This document shows positions 11,253 through 22,486 of a DNA stretch of 64,000 nt, in pieces (position 1 is the first letter of the stretch; the number at the start of each line of letters is the position of its first letter). Position numbers and translations under genes: made by a program. Origin of the DNA: Turnera subulata (taxonomy: Eukaryota; Streptophyta; Magnoliopsida; Malpighiales; Passifloraceae); contig JAKUCV010001804.1 of the NCBI GenBank assembly GCA_028386065.3, forward strand, positions 59,523-123,522. Direction: 5' to 3'. The notes beneath the pieces are model-generated. The model did no database searches. It worked only from the letters and a program-made list of their open reading frames with translations, and was not told where the DNA came from.

Positions 11253-12550
11253 ATGGATCACCAGGGGCAGCACAATGCTGAGGATGACGCCGCTACTCAT
11301 GTCTCCGACAATGTGTCGGTGATGCAGGTTCCCGTTGGTCAGGGGAACAATAATGCAGCAGAGAATAATGCTGCAGGTGGTGGAGGACAGAATGTTGTGC
11401 CACCCGTACCACCTGTTGTGGACCCAACGTTCCAGCAGTATCAGGCCTTTCTACAGTGGCAGCAGTTCCAGCAGTTTCAGCAGCAGCAGCAGGGTGCCCA
11501 GCCAGTAGCACCTGCTGCAGCAGGTGGTATGGAGAGTGGTTACAAACACATGGATAAGTCTGCAGTGAAGGAATTTTCAGGTGAAGAGGGCAAAGCCAAG
11601 GAGTTTGATGATTGGTTCCGCCAGGTGGAGAATGTTCTGGAGAAGTTCACCTGTGCACCTGAGCAGAGGGCTCGATTTGCGGCACACAAGTTCACGAGGT
11701 ATGCATTGACATGGTGGCAGGAACTTGTGGCCGACCTACCGAAGCCTGTGGAGATGCCTTGGGAGGATTTCAAGGAGAAATTCTTCAAGGAGTTTCTTAC
11801 TCTTGGATTTCTGGAGGAGAAGAAGAAGCATTTTCTTGAGGTGAAGCAGGGACTAGATGAGACAGTATCAGCTTTCAGGATCGGTATAGCATCCTTCTCT
11901 CTTATGCTAGGGAGTTTGTGCCCGATGAGGTGACCAAGTGTAGGCGGTTTATTAACGGCTTACGTACAGAGTTGGCGTTAGCTGTGGCTGGTGGAGGGCA
12001 CAAGACTTGGGAGGCAGTTTGTGCGGCTGCTTTTGATGCTGAGAGATTTCAGGCTCGGGCAGCCGAGCAGAGGAAGCAGTCAACTGCTTCAGGTCAGAAG
12101 TGGCAGTATTCTGATGCCGGAGGTGCAAATTATTCTGTTGGACAGAGTTCTTCTTACCAGGGTTCGAAGAAGTTCCGAGGGCAGAGTTTTCAAGGTGGAC
12201 AGGCAGATCCTCGGGAGGACGGTCCTATCAGTCTGGCTCTCAGGGACAGGGTTTCTCGGCATGATTCTCGGGTACATACTGGTATTGCAATAAGCCAGGA
12301 CACCAGAAGTCATCTTGCTACAAGTGGATGAAGGATAATAGTGGCAGTGGTTCCCAGTATACAGTACAGAGTTCTGTGGCCAGTGGTGCTATTTTTTCTG
12401 GTCCGAACAGGGGTGGCGGACAGTAGGGTCGAGGTCGTGGGGGTTCTGGAGCTCCGAACCGCGGGGGTGCAACTCAGTCTGCTGCAGCTCCTAGGGTTTA
12501 TGCCATCACCCGAGAGGAGGCTACTGATGCTCCAGAGGTCATAGCAGGTA
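11253..12550 (+). pseudogene. gag: Ty3 gag with two 1-base deletions and a stop
   Basis: Capsid/nucleocapsid protein of element 2. Starts MDHQGQHNAEDD at 11253. It has a Q-rich spacer, then the gag domain (KEFDDWFRQVE, ALTWWQEL, PVEMPWEDF). Against the minus-strand copy at 1-2048, one base is missing near 11885 (frame 11253-11933 moves to 11918-12331) and another near 12201. A TAG at 12424-12426 stops the third frame. The zinc knuckle at about 12267-12320 also has its first Cys changed to Tyr (YWYC-x4-H-x4-C). Gag is therefore inactive here even though most of pol is open. Confidence 0.88.
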
Positions 12551-12555
12551 CCTTT

Positions 12556-14448
12556 ATGGTTTTTGGTCAGTATGCACATGCATTAGTTGATCCAGGTTCA
12601 ACACATTCTTTTTTATCACGTGCATTCATGACCACTCATAACATAGAGGATGATAACCTTAGTAGACCCTTCAGAGTCCGGTTACCTACTGGAGGTATAG
12701 TAGTTGTTGATCGAGTTTGTAGAGATGTATCGATAGAGTATGATAGTGAGAGTTTCCCTTCTGATCTTGTTGTCATGGACTTGGGAGACTTTGATGTTAT
12801 CTTAGGCATGGACTGGTTGTCCAAACACCAAGCAGTAGTTGATTGTCGGGCCAGGGAAGTATCCTTATCTTCTTTGTTGGGGCGTAGATTGGTGTTTGTT
12901 GGGGAGCGAAGAGCCCTATCGGCGTGCTGTATCTCGGCCATCCAAGCTTTCAGGATGATTCGAGAGGGTTGTGATGCTTTTCTAGCTCATGTGGTCAATT
13001 CTTCGGTACCAGTACCTGGAGTGGAGGATATTCCTATTGTTCGGGAGTTTCCCGATGTATTTCCTGACGATTTACCTGGGTTGCCTCCAGAGCGGGAGGT
13101 GGAGTATACAGTTGACTTGGTACCGGGAGTTGCACCTATTTCTATACCGCCCTACAGAATGGCTCCGACAGAACTTCAGGAGTTGAAGAAGCAACTGGAG
13201 GAGTTGTTGGATAAGGGTTTTATTAGACCGAGCATTTCACCCTGGGGTGCCCCGGTCTTGTTTGTGAAGAAGAAGGATGGTAGTATGCGGATGTGTGTGG
13301 ACTACAGACAGTTGAACAAGGTGACTGTGAAGAACAAGTATCCTTTGCCTAGGATCGATGACTTGTTCGATCAGTTGCAGGGTGCATCCGTATTCTCGAA
13401 GATTGACTTGCGATCTGGCTACCATCAGGTTCGGATTGCAGAGCAAGACATACCGAAGACTGCATTCCGCACTCGGTATGGACATTATGAGTTTGTGGTT
13501 GTTCCATTTGGACTGACGAATGTACCGGCAGTGTTCATGTGTATGATGCAGCAAGTCTTCCATGAATTTCTGGACCGGTTTGTGGTAGTGTTCAATGATG
13601 ATATCATGTTCTACTCGAGTAGTAAGGCCGAACATGAGGACCACTTGAGACAGGTTTTGCAGAGGTTGAGAGAAGAACAACTCTATGCTAAGCTCAGCAA
13701 GTGTGAGTTTTGGTTGGATGAGGTTGCGTTTCTAGGGCATATTGTGTCCGGTGAGGGCATTAAGGTGGATCCGGCCAAGATTAAGGCAGTCATGGATTGG
13801 GAGCCACCGAAGAGTGTATCTGAGATACGGAGTTTTCTTGGACTTGCTGGTTACTACCGGAGGTTCATTGAGGGTTTGTCCTTAATAGCGGGTCCCATGA
13901 CTAAGCTGTTGAGGAAAGACTGTGCTTTTGTTTGGGATGACCGTTGTCAGAAGAGTTTTGAGGAGTTGAAGAGTCGGTTGACTTCTGCACCGGTTTTGAT
14001 TGTTCCGAGACCCGGAGTGGAGTACACGGTGTTCAGTGATGCTTCTGGTCTGGGCTTGGGATGTGTTTTGATGCAGGAGGGTCGGGTGATTGCATATGCC
14101 TCCAAGCAGTTGAGAACTCACGAGAGGAACTATCCGACCCATGATCTAGAGTTAGCTGCTGTGATCTTTCCTTTGAAGATCTGGAGACACCATCTGTACG
14201 GCGAGAAGTGTCGGATTTTCACGGATCACAAGAGTTTGAAGTACATCATGACCCAAAGGGAGCTTAATATGAGGCAGAGATGCTGGATTGTGCTTCTGAA
14301 GGATTATGATTGTACTATTGAGTACCATCCAGGCAAGGCCAATGTTGTTGCAGACGCATTGAGCCGGAAGAGAGTGGTTTCTACAGATGAGGACTCTGTT
14401 TCTTATGCTTTGCCTTCCTTGGTGGAGCTGAGGTCGTTGGATGCATAG
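12556..14448 (+). pseudogene. pol: Ty3 pol part 1: protease, reverse transcriptase, RNase H
   Basis: An open frame of 630 codons ending at a TAG (14446-14448) inside the polyprotein. In order: protease [11 protein letters not shown] (residues ~10-20) and [10 protein letters not shown] from ~200 with [20 protein letters not shown], the [12 protein letters not shown] catalytic Asp, and FNDDIMFYS, where Ile of the usual xIDD motif is Asn but both Asp remain; RNase H from ~440 with [20 protein letters not shown] and VADALSR. It makes element cDNA in virus-like particles. The listed Met is probably internal because gag and pol share one frame in the sister copy. The single stop separates it from integrase; otherwise the enzyme motifs look complete. 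Confidence 0.92.
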
Positions 14449-14454
14449 TTAGAG

Positions 14455-15840
14455 GTGGATGTTTCTGGGGCGTTGTTAGCCAGTTTGAGCATCCGACCGA
14501 CCTTGAGGGATAAGATCATGGAGTTGCAGTATGGTGATCCTCATTTAGCAGAGTTGCGGGATAAGGCTCTCGGTGGAGAGAGTTCTAGTTTCTATGTCCG
14601 GGAGGATGGTGCTTTGATGACTGGTGATCGGTTGTGTGTTCCGGATGTGGATGATTTGAGGAGATGGATTATGGATGAAGCGCATAATGCGCCGTATGCT
14701 ATGCATCCTGATAGCACCAAAATGTACCAGAGCTTGAAGAGTCATTATTGGTGGCCCGGGATGAAGAAGGATGTTGCGGAGTTTGTGGCTCGTTGTATGA
14801 CTTGTCCGCAGGTGAAAGCCGAGCATCAGGCTCCTGCCGGCAAGTTGAGATCTTTGACTATTCCGCAGTGGAAGTGGGAGCATATCACTATGGACTTTGT
14901 GATCGGGTTACCGAGGACCCGGGGTCGACATGTTGCCATCTGGGTCATTGTTGACAGGTTGACCAAGTCAGCTCATTTCCTACCGATTCAGCAGACGGAT
15001 ACAATGGATAAGCTGGCGAGGTTATATGTTTCGGGAATTGTCCGTCTACATGGAGTTCCACTATCCATTGTGACGGACAGGGATCCGAGGTTTACTTCTC
15101 ACTTCTGGAAGAGTTTACAGTCAGCTTTGGGTACTAAGCTGGATTTCAGTACTGCATTCCATCCGCAGACTGATGGGCAGTCGGAGAGAACCATACAGAC
15201 ACTTGGGGATATGCTTAGAGCCTGTGTGCTCAATTTCAGTGGTTCTTGGGATGAGACATTACCGTTGGTTGAGTTTGCTTACAACAACGAGTATCACTCT
15301 AGTATCGGTATGGCGCCTTATGAGGCTCTATATGGGCAGAAGTGTCGTAGTCTGATCTTTTGGGATGAGGAGGGTCTGAGACAGGTGGTTGGTCCGGACC
15401 TAGTCCAGGAGACTGTTGATCAGATCGAAGTGGTTAAGCAGTGTATGAGAGCTGCTCAGGATCGGCAAAAGAGTTTTGCCGATAAGCATCGTCGGGAGAT
15501 GGAGTACAATGTAGGTGACAGAGTTTTCCTCCGTGTTGCTCCCTGGAGAGGTGTTATCCGGTTTGGGAGGAAGGGCAAGTTGAGCCCTCGTTATATTGGT
15601 CCTTATGAGATCATTGAGCGGATTGGTCCGCTGGCCTACAGGTTGGCTTTACCGGAGGAGCTGTCGCGCATACATGATGTATTCCATATTTCGATGCTGA
15701 GGCGTTATCGGTCTGATCCTAGTCATGTTGTATCCCCGACAGAGGTGGAAGTTTCTGAGGATTTGACTTATGTCGAGGAGACGGTGGAGATTTTGGCTCA
15801 GGAGGTGCGGCAGTTGAGCAGTCGTGTTATTTCGATGGTT
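14455..15840 (+). pseudogene. pol: Ty3 pol part 2: integrase with truncated chromodomain
   Basis: Continues part 1 in the same frame after the TAG at 14446. It has the HHCC zinc-binding region (HN..MHP ... CMTC, about 14675-14810), the D,D-E core (ITMDF; VTDRDPRF; FHPQTDGQSE), the GPY/F-type region (LSPRYIGPYEI) and HDVFHISML. The chromodomain begins (DLTYVEETVEIL ... EVRQL) but stops after ISMV at 15840. From 15841 the bases match LTR A from 6919 onward, so the frame up to 15927 is chimeric and ends in LTR sequence. The second half of the chromodomain, the polypurine tract and the true 3' LTR junction are missing. Confidence 0.92.
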
Positions 15841-16200
15841 CGTGCATGCATGCTTAAGGTGTACTCAATCCCAGTAATTCCCGACACTAACTATCCGATT
15901 AAGAAATCTCTGAGTCTAAGTTCATAAACAGGTTCTCGGGCCTAAGGCCAAGTCCATACTAACCAATTATGAAATTGGGCTTCAAGCCAGTTCCTTAAAG
16001 TCTATAACTCATTTAATTTGTAATTAGGCCTTAAGTCCATATCTTTAAGTCCATAAAACATTCTAAGCTTTATAATTATATTATTGGGCCTGGGCCCGGT
16101 TTTTCCTAAATATCGCTCTAAAGTCATTCCCGAGCCCAAACATCAATCGGCCTAAAATTCTATCCGTGTCGGTAAGTTTCCGGCCACACACACTCACTCC
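15841..16200 (-). repeat. Duplicated LTR A segment after pol breakpoint
   Basis: Near-identical to 6919-7278, including the TSD copy CTCACTCC (16193-16200). Its left edge is joined directly to the integrase/chromodomain frame at 15840 with no target duplication. It belongs to a second copy of the nested locus. Confidence 0.88.
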
Positions 16201-16988
16201 TAGAGATGGCAATGGGTCGGGGTCCCTGCGGGGGAAGGTTCCCCACCCCCACCCCCGTTTCCGAAATGTTCCCCCATCCCCACCCCCATTCCCCGTTCGG
16301 GGGAAAAATTGCCCCCATCCCCGTTCCCCGCAGGGAATCGGATCCCCACGGGGACCCCATTCCCCAATTTTATAAATAAAAAGAATGCACATTATATTTC
16401 TTAGAAAGTAATTAAAGTCAATCGATGAATAAGTACAAATATTTTAGCTTAAAATACATGATTCAAAGTATAATTCAAAGAAATTAAAAACGGTTTCTAT
16501 GTCTCTGATGTTAATTACATATTAGAACATTCAAATAAAATGCAATTGTTAGTCTTTAGCCAACATCAACAATTGCATCCCAAAATTTTTGCCTACTTTC
16601 CAATTACAACTTATTAATTTGTACAGACACGAAAAAAAAACGAATTTGTGTCAACTTGGGAAAAAATAGAAAGGACTTGCCACATAACATAAGCATAATT
16701 AGCATGAACAAGAAATCACAAAAACCAAAATCTTATCAATAGAATACTCTATTAAATTTACCGAGAAAGAAAGAAATAATGACATATATATTAATTTTAA
16801 TATGTAAAGGGAAAAATGAATAAAAAATTTATTTTAGTATTGACATATATATTAAGTGGATAATGACTGAAGGGTAATTCTGTCTTTTCACTTATTTCGA
16901 GGTCCCCGCTGGTCGGGGGGAGCACTCCCCGCCCCTATTTCCAAATTCCCCACGGGGCTAAAACGTCCCCTGTCCCCGTCCCCGCGGG
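16201..16988. mobile_element. hAT element left part, copy B
   Basis: Begins TAGAGATGGCAATGGGTC after CTCACTCC. About 98% identical by eye to 7279-8066, with scattered substitutions such as TAGGG to TAGAG. It leads straight into the plus-strand LTR at 16989, as copy A does at 8067. Non-coding. Confidence 0.85.
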
Positions 16989-19448
16989 GGTAACGCCTCG
17001 ATTTTTCATAATTTGATTTATGGAATTTTTTCAAAATTTTTATTCCAATTTTGGCCTTGAGGAATTTTTGGATTTTTGGGCTACGAAATAAATTATTTTA
17101 CCTTGGTTATATCGGAATTAAGTCGATGGTATGACGGGTACGGCCTTCGTTGGAGTTTAATCGGGTTTCGGAGTTGAGAATTAAACTTTGAAGTAGTTTC
17201 ACTGAAACTACGTCGTTTTGGAAAAGAAAAAAAAAACAAACAAAACGAGTCAACAGGGCGGGTTGACCGCGCCCAGCCGAACGACGCGTCGTTCGGGCTA
17301 GCGGGTCAAGCCATAAAACCCTTCTCTTCCTTTTCCTTCTTTCGTTTTCTCTTCTTCTTCTCTTTTTCTTCTCACGCCGCCGACCCCTTCTCCCACTCTC
17401 TCTCTCTCTCTCTCGCCCTCTCGTCGTCACCAACATCTCTTCTCCTCCTCTCTCGAAACCACCGCCACCCCCTCTCTTCACTTCCGCCGTTACCCCACCC
17501 TTGCCTCCTCTCCGTTTCGCTGCCATCTACACCGGGATCGGGTCGCGTCAGTCAAGGACGAACGGCAGGAAGCCGAGGTCGGGCTCGGGGTTTTCCACGG
17601 TCGTTGGTGGTAAGCCTTGCCGTCCTCCTTTTCCTTCTTCCTTTTTGTCTTTGTTTATCTTTTGGCCGGTTGTCTAATCGGGTTTGGCTTTGTTGGTGTT
17701 GATGGTGTCTTGTGCTGTTGCTCTGGTTGGGATTGCCGGCGGTGTTGTGGTGTTTGGGTTGTTGTTGTTGGTGGTTGTCGCGCCGTGAATGGTTGTGGGG
17801 TTGTCTGTGTGCGCGTGGATTGTGCTGTGTGTGTTGTTTGCTGCCGGTGGTGTTTTTGTGGTGGTTCTCGTGGTGTTTGGCTCCGGGCAGTGCTGTACCG
17901 AGCACAGCTGTGAGTTTGGGTTCAAGACTGGTGTCGACAGTGAGGACTTGTTTCCGGTGAGTGTGCCTGCGGCCTTTTCTTTCTTCCTCAATTCATTGTG
18001 TTGACGGATTTGTGATCATGTCGGGCTTAGACCCGGGAATTTCATAATTGGCTAACTAGGGACGGGTTTAACTCAATTGAGCATTATAGTTATCACGCAT
18101 GCACGACTTATTGTGATTGTTTGTAATTTGTTGTGTGTGCCGGTATTCAGGCACGGGTAACACCTCGGGAGCTGGAGGATCTGTTTTGGGAAAAGCTCCA
18201 CAGGACAATCGTCGTTGAGGTGACTTTATATGTCTTTTTATGTTTGTATGTATGAGCCTATTGGATTGGTCTGTTTGAGTTGCATGCCTGTTTGCTAACA
18301 TGCTGTGATCCGTATTGTGTGCCTATGTGTTACTACTTGCTTATAAGCATGATATTTCGATTCTTGTGGAATATAATATGTGGAGTGATTTTGGGTGATT
18401 TGTGTGATGTGCTGTGGGTCGGAGACCCGGTTATTTGATTGAGATGATCATTCACACAACCCTGTTAGATCACAACTGTTGGCTCACATAAACTCATAAC
18501 TTGTGAATAAAGATAATGTACCGTAGAAGATAGGCTACTGTGTGCTGATGACCGGTTGGTTCGAGCGGGAAGTGATACCCCTCGGGTTGCATGCGGGATA
18601 GCATGTGATATGCGGATTTGCATATGGGTCTGTAATGACCGGTTCTACCTCCCTCCTTCTACCTCCCCCTTTCTACCTCCCTCTTTCTCTCTGTCTCTCT
18701 CTCTCTCTATGGATATGTTTGGGCTTCGTGCCTGGTTTTATTTGGGCTTATGCCTGGTTGTCTCATGAGACGGGACCGAGCTCGACGCACACAGTAGGGG
18801 GACCTGAATAATAAATTATAATAAGAAAACTTAACACACAACAGATGGAGAATAATGAACTGTTTGCTTGAATGTCTTGGCATGTTAGTACTGGTTGTTG
18901 TATGTTTGCTTACTTGTCTTTTTACTCTTCTTTCCTTTCGAACTTGTTTCTGCACACCTACATAATTAGATTTATACTGCTCACTGAGTAGGCGACTCAC
19001 ATAATCGCCAACATTGTTTTTCAGACTCTTAGTTAGCGTGCAGTCACTTTCTACCCTACCAGAGTACGGACGTGGTTATCTCAGCAGGTAGCTGTGCTTC
19101 ATCTCCCGGTTGGATCCATAGAACCGACTTGCATCTCATTTTTACTTTTGCTTTATTTTATCTTTATTTCTACTGCATTGGATTTTGATGAGGTGACATT
19201 TTGATTTTGATTATTCTATCGGCGGGTTGCCGGGATTTGGTATTTGATGTTGTATCGGCAGGATGTCGGGTTGACTTGGGGCTGGTTAAGCCGGTTTTGT
19301 ATTTGTTCTTTATGACATCTCGGGATATTGAGAATCTCTTTCCAGATAATGTTTTGATATCGGATTTCGTGTCCTGGGTTTCAAGGGGTATTTTAGTAAT
19401 TTCCTACGTTTGAGTATTTTATTTATAAATTGGGACATGGGTGTTTCA
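16989..19448 (+). repeat. Second plus-strand Ty3 LTR (3' or solo LTR) with internal deletion
   Basis: Near-identical to 8067-11103 from GGTAACGCCTCGATTTTTC to GGGTGTTTCA, but about 580 bases are absent at about 18017 (…TTTGTGAT joined to CATGTCGGGC…). It is bounded on both sides by hAT sequence, so in copy B it behaves as a solo LTR inside the hAT. It is not directly downstream of pol. Confidence 0.85.
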
Positions 19449-19517
19449 CCCATCCCCGTTCCCCATTCGGGGATTCCCCACAGGTTCCCCGTTAACAGAC
19501 ATCCATTGCCATCCCTA
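19449..19517. mobile_element. hAT element right end
   Basis: The short right-hand remnant of the hAT, C/G-rich, ends with CATTGCCATCCCTA, the inverted form of the left terminus. It is followed by the 8-bp target duplication CTCACTCC (19518-19525). Confidence 0.85.
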
Positions 19518-20945
19518 CTCACTCCCAGCTCTCGGTATACCACTAAATCTCATATAGAAGTAAAAGTACATGTCATCATAGAATTCAGTATTTATGTACA
19601 AGGCAAAACCGACAGTAAATATCGTTTAAAGGTCGAAGAAGAAAAGTATATTCTGCTGGACAGAACCCGAGCCTTCGCCGGAAATTTCTCGAGCCTCACC
19701 GGATTCTGGTCAGCTTCGCCGGAAAAAATCAAAGCCAAGAAAACACAAGCCTCAGCAGCACTACTACCACAATCGATCTACCACCATCCAACAATCTTCC
19801 AATTCACAACAAAACGACCACCAGCAACAACAAGAAATTAGGAAATTGTGGTATAGAATCCTTACCGGAATAAGAACAAATGGGTCGTCACTGCACACTG
19901 TCCACAGCTCCAAGACGAGTCCAAAAGGCATGACGAATCACGGGACTGCAAGCTCTACCACCGGAAATCAGAACCACCAACAACAGACCGCCGTCAAACA
20001 CATCGCCATCCCGTGTTGTCAATTGCGCAATCCGACCATAGCAACCCCCACGCATACGCCGAGCCCACCACCCAACAATTACCGGCCACCAACAATGAAC
20101 CACACATATCGTCATCAATGAACCACTAATAATTTAAAGAGACGAGTGGAGGAAGAAGAAAAGATGGGCGGCGAGGCTTACCAGCATGGCAACGATGCGG
20201 TGGCAGCAACACCTCGCACAGGCCTCCTCGTCACAGCCACGGACGGCGATGGCGGCGTACACCCGAACTCGATCCTCGAGTTCTCCGCCCAGTCCTCAAC
20301 TGGTGTCCCGACCCGGCCTCGGTGCAGCAGCGACGACAAGTGAAGGAGAGGTGTTCGTCGACGAGAGAGGAAGAAGATGGTGTGTGTGTCGGCGAGAGAG
20401 AAAGGGAAGGAGTGAGGAGTTTCGGGAATGGAATTGAGGGGAGAAGAAAAGGAAGAGATGAGAAAAGAGAGAGGAGGAGGTTATGGGGTTGATGACCGTT
20501 GGCAGCATGGTGGAGAGGAGCAGATCGTGGAGACAAGAGCCGTTGGCAGCGGCGGAAAAGAGAAGAAGGCAAAAGAGAAGGAAAAGGAAAAAAAGGAAGG
20601 AGGGGGTGCCTAGGGCTTGACCCAGCCGACCAAAATGACGTGTCGTTTGGCTTGGCTTGGTCAACCCGCCCAGGTTGACCCATCCCTAGGGTTGTTTTAT
20701 TTTTTTCTAACCCAATACGACGTAGTTTATACTAAAACTACGATTAACTTTGTGTTTTATCCAGAAACGCATTTTACATCCGACGAAACTCGAACACGCC
20801 ATATTACCCACTAAAAAATTATTAACTCCAAGAAAAATAAATTTTATTTCCGTCACCAGAATCTAATTTTTTTAAAATTAAGGATACGAAAAATCGGGGC
20901 GTTACAGTCCCTCTTAACTAATCAAACCAATATGATTGGCGTTAC
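19518..20945 (-). repeat. LTR A, second half, ending with doubled LTR start
   Basis: Resumes LTR sequence exactly where 7278 left it; the unbroken counterpart in LTR C is 26654-28087. At its right side (minus-strand LTR start) TGTAACGCC occurs twice, at about 20898-20906 and about 20937-20945, 39 bases apart. The 39-base segment is also shared by LTR C. Next to it (20946-20965) is a purine-rich minus-strand tract, so LTR A is in the 3' LTR position for element 3. Confidence 0.85.
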
Positions 20946-21070
20946 AGTCCTACCCACCTTAAAAGAATTTCGTCCTCGAAATTCAATCATCATATCCATA
21001 GGTCCTACCATGGTAAGCTTCTGGTATACTCTGTACCAACACGACATGCCGTTTTTACCCCTATGCGATA
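20946..21070 (-). other. Polypurine tract and 3' end of internal region, Ty3 element 3
   Basis: On the minus strand AAGGTGGGTAGGAC precedes TGTAACGCC, as expected of a Ty3 polypurine tract beside the 3' LTR. Just upstream, TTTCGAGGACGAAATTC is the usual tail after chromovirus pol. A similar tail lies at 23303-23325 right behind gag. The DNA between the two tails is therefore extra to the element. Confidence 0.65.
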
Positions 21071-21124
21071 TCTCATTCCCCTTATAAAACCGATCGTTAT
21101 AACCTGGCATTCTCGCTCTCGGTC

Positions 21125-21526
21125 ATGGATTCTCCCATAAGAACTAGGACTACCTCTGACTCAGAGGAGCAGAGCTATACCGGTGGTGTGAATCCCTTCA
21201 TGACAGACTTCGATGAAGAACCTCCAAAGAAACGCTTTAGGACGAACATCATCGGTCTCAAGGAACATATGGTCGTCTCCAGAAGACGGCGAAAGAAACC
21301 TGTCGGCAAGGAGGAGCCATCTGCTTGTAAGGATGCTGATGATAGGAAGGGCAAGGCAACTGCTCCCAGCGATACCCCACTGCAGACATTGACGCAACTG
21401 AATACTTCACTGAAGAAGGTCAGCTCAGCGGTGATGCAGATCGAACTGGCGTGTACGGGACTCTCCGCTCAGATCGTGATCATACAAAAACTTGTAAAAG
21501 ATCTAGAGAAGCAAGTAACCCCATAG
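21125..21526 (+). CDS. Hypothetical 133-aa basic/coiled-coil protein in pol-replaced region
   Basis: Not recognised. An intact ATG-to-TAG frame, antisense to its host Ty3 element. A TATA-like TATAAAAC lies at 21083-21090, about 40 bases before the ATG, and overlapping AATAAA signals at 21561-21570 follow the stop. The N-terminal third is acidic and Ser/Thr-rich. The middle has a strongly basic RRRRKK run (about residues 53-58), which could be a nuclear signal. Residues ~85-133 have a heptad-like Leu/Ile/Val pattern (LTQLNTSLKKV ... LVKDLEKQV) suggesting a coiled coil. Known comparison: plant Ty3 elements sometimes carry antisense extra ORFs between pol and the 3' LTR. This could be one, or a captured gene. 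Function is unknown. Confidence 0.5.
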   Translation: MDSPIRTRTTSDSEEQSYTGGVNPFMTDFDEEPPKKRFRTNIIGLKEHMVVSRRRRKKPVGKEEPSACKDADDRKGKATAPSDTPLQTLTQLNTSLKKVSSAVMQIELACTGLSAQIVIIQKLVKDLEKQVTP

Positions 21527-22372
21527 GGTACCCCTTCTCTGTTGTAAAACTGTTATGAAAAATAAATAAACAGGTTTTTTCCTTTATAAACAATTCTCTC
21601 TTTATAATATAAATTTTATGTTAAATGGAAAACAAAACATTTTAAAGCAAAAGAAAACAAACAAGGAGGAAATAAAATTAAACATAAAGATGTTAAAAAA
21701 AAAAAATAGAACCAACCAAAGGAAGTAAAACCAACATAAAGAAATTAAAAACAAACAAAACTCATTTTTCATGATCAGCGTTCTAGATCGATCGTACGCG
21801 TCCTCCAACCCAAGAAAAACAACTCGTATAGCCGACGGAGATATCGGTTCTCCTTGTGAAAACGACATCGGTTAACTCGCAAGGCAATGATCACGATAAC
21901 GTCCAGTGTCCCTCGAAAGAAATGTTATCCACCTGTCCACAAGCCAAAAACATCTTCCAGATATCGTGCCCCTCTATAACGTCCAAACAAGTGTAACCTT
22001 GTCGCACATGCACTCTGTTTGAGGTATGGTCCCATCAATCTAGCCACAGCGGTCACAGATGCATGTGATAAAAGATGTAGAAAAATATAGAAAAACCATA
22101 AAAAAAACGCCAAGATAGCTAGGGCAATAGAAAATTGTGAGATGGAAAAGAGCCGAAAAACACTTGCGTTTGTAGCCCGAGAAACATATAAAGTGATGAA
22201 GTAATAAATGAGGCAACAGCAAAATTTTCAAAAAGCAACACCTTGAAGAATGAAAGCCGTTTGGAGTTTTGTGAAAAGAATCTACTTTTCCAATCTCCGA
22301 AAAATATTTAAAACTTTCTGAAAACATGTGGGGGCTATGCCTTGAAAAACAGAAAATCTCTTTTTTTTTTTC
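21527..22372. other. Non-coding spacer upstream of endonuclease-like unit
   Basis: AT-rich, with frames on both strands of biased composition (Phe/Leu/Ser on the minus strand) and no domain. The part from about 22200 is recognisably similar to DNA upstream of the second unit (about 41690-41850, reverse strand), for example AAAAGCAA and TTTGGAGTTT motifs, so it probably belongs to that unit's promoter. Confidence 0.5.
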
Positions 22373-22380
22373 TATAAAAG
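22373..22380 (+). promoter_or_regulatory. TATA box of endonuclease-like unit, copy 1
   Basis: TATAAAAG in CTATAAAAGGCG, 107 bases before the ATG at 22487. The second copy of the unit has a TATA-like CTATAAG (41634-41640, minus strand) at a comparable place, which supports a shared promoter. Confidence 0.55.
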
Positions 22381-22486
22381 GCGAAACAGTGGAAAGCGAA
22401 ACCATAAAGCATCCAAAAGACAGCAAAACGCTCAGGCAAAGAAAAACACTATGTTCAGAAAACAAAACACCACGCGTCGAGACAAC

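Noticed and set aside
20231..20683. 150-aa Ser/Pro/Leu-rich minus-strand ORF, repeated at 27363-27815
   Set aside because: It lies in an AG/CT-rich part of LTR A and LTR C and overlaps opposite-strand frames; composition artefact.
2196..20945. Shared-LTR tandem array, with LTR A serving both element 1 and element 3
   Set aside because: It would require the whole of 2196-5564 to be an insertion at the primer-site/LTR joint. No duplication at its edges supports this, and TGAACCC at 2519 offers another LTR end.
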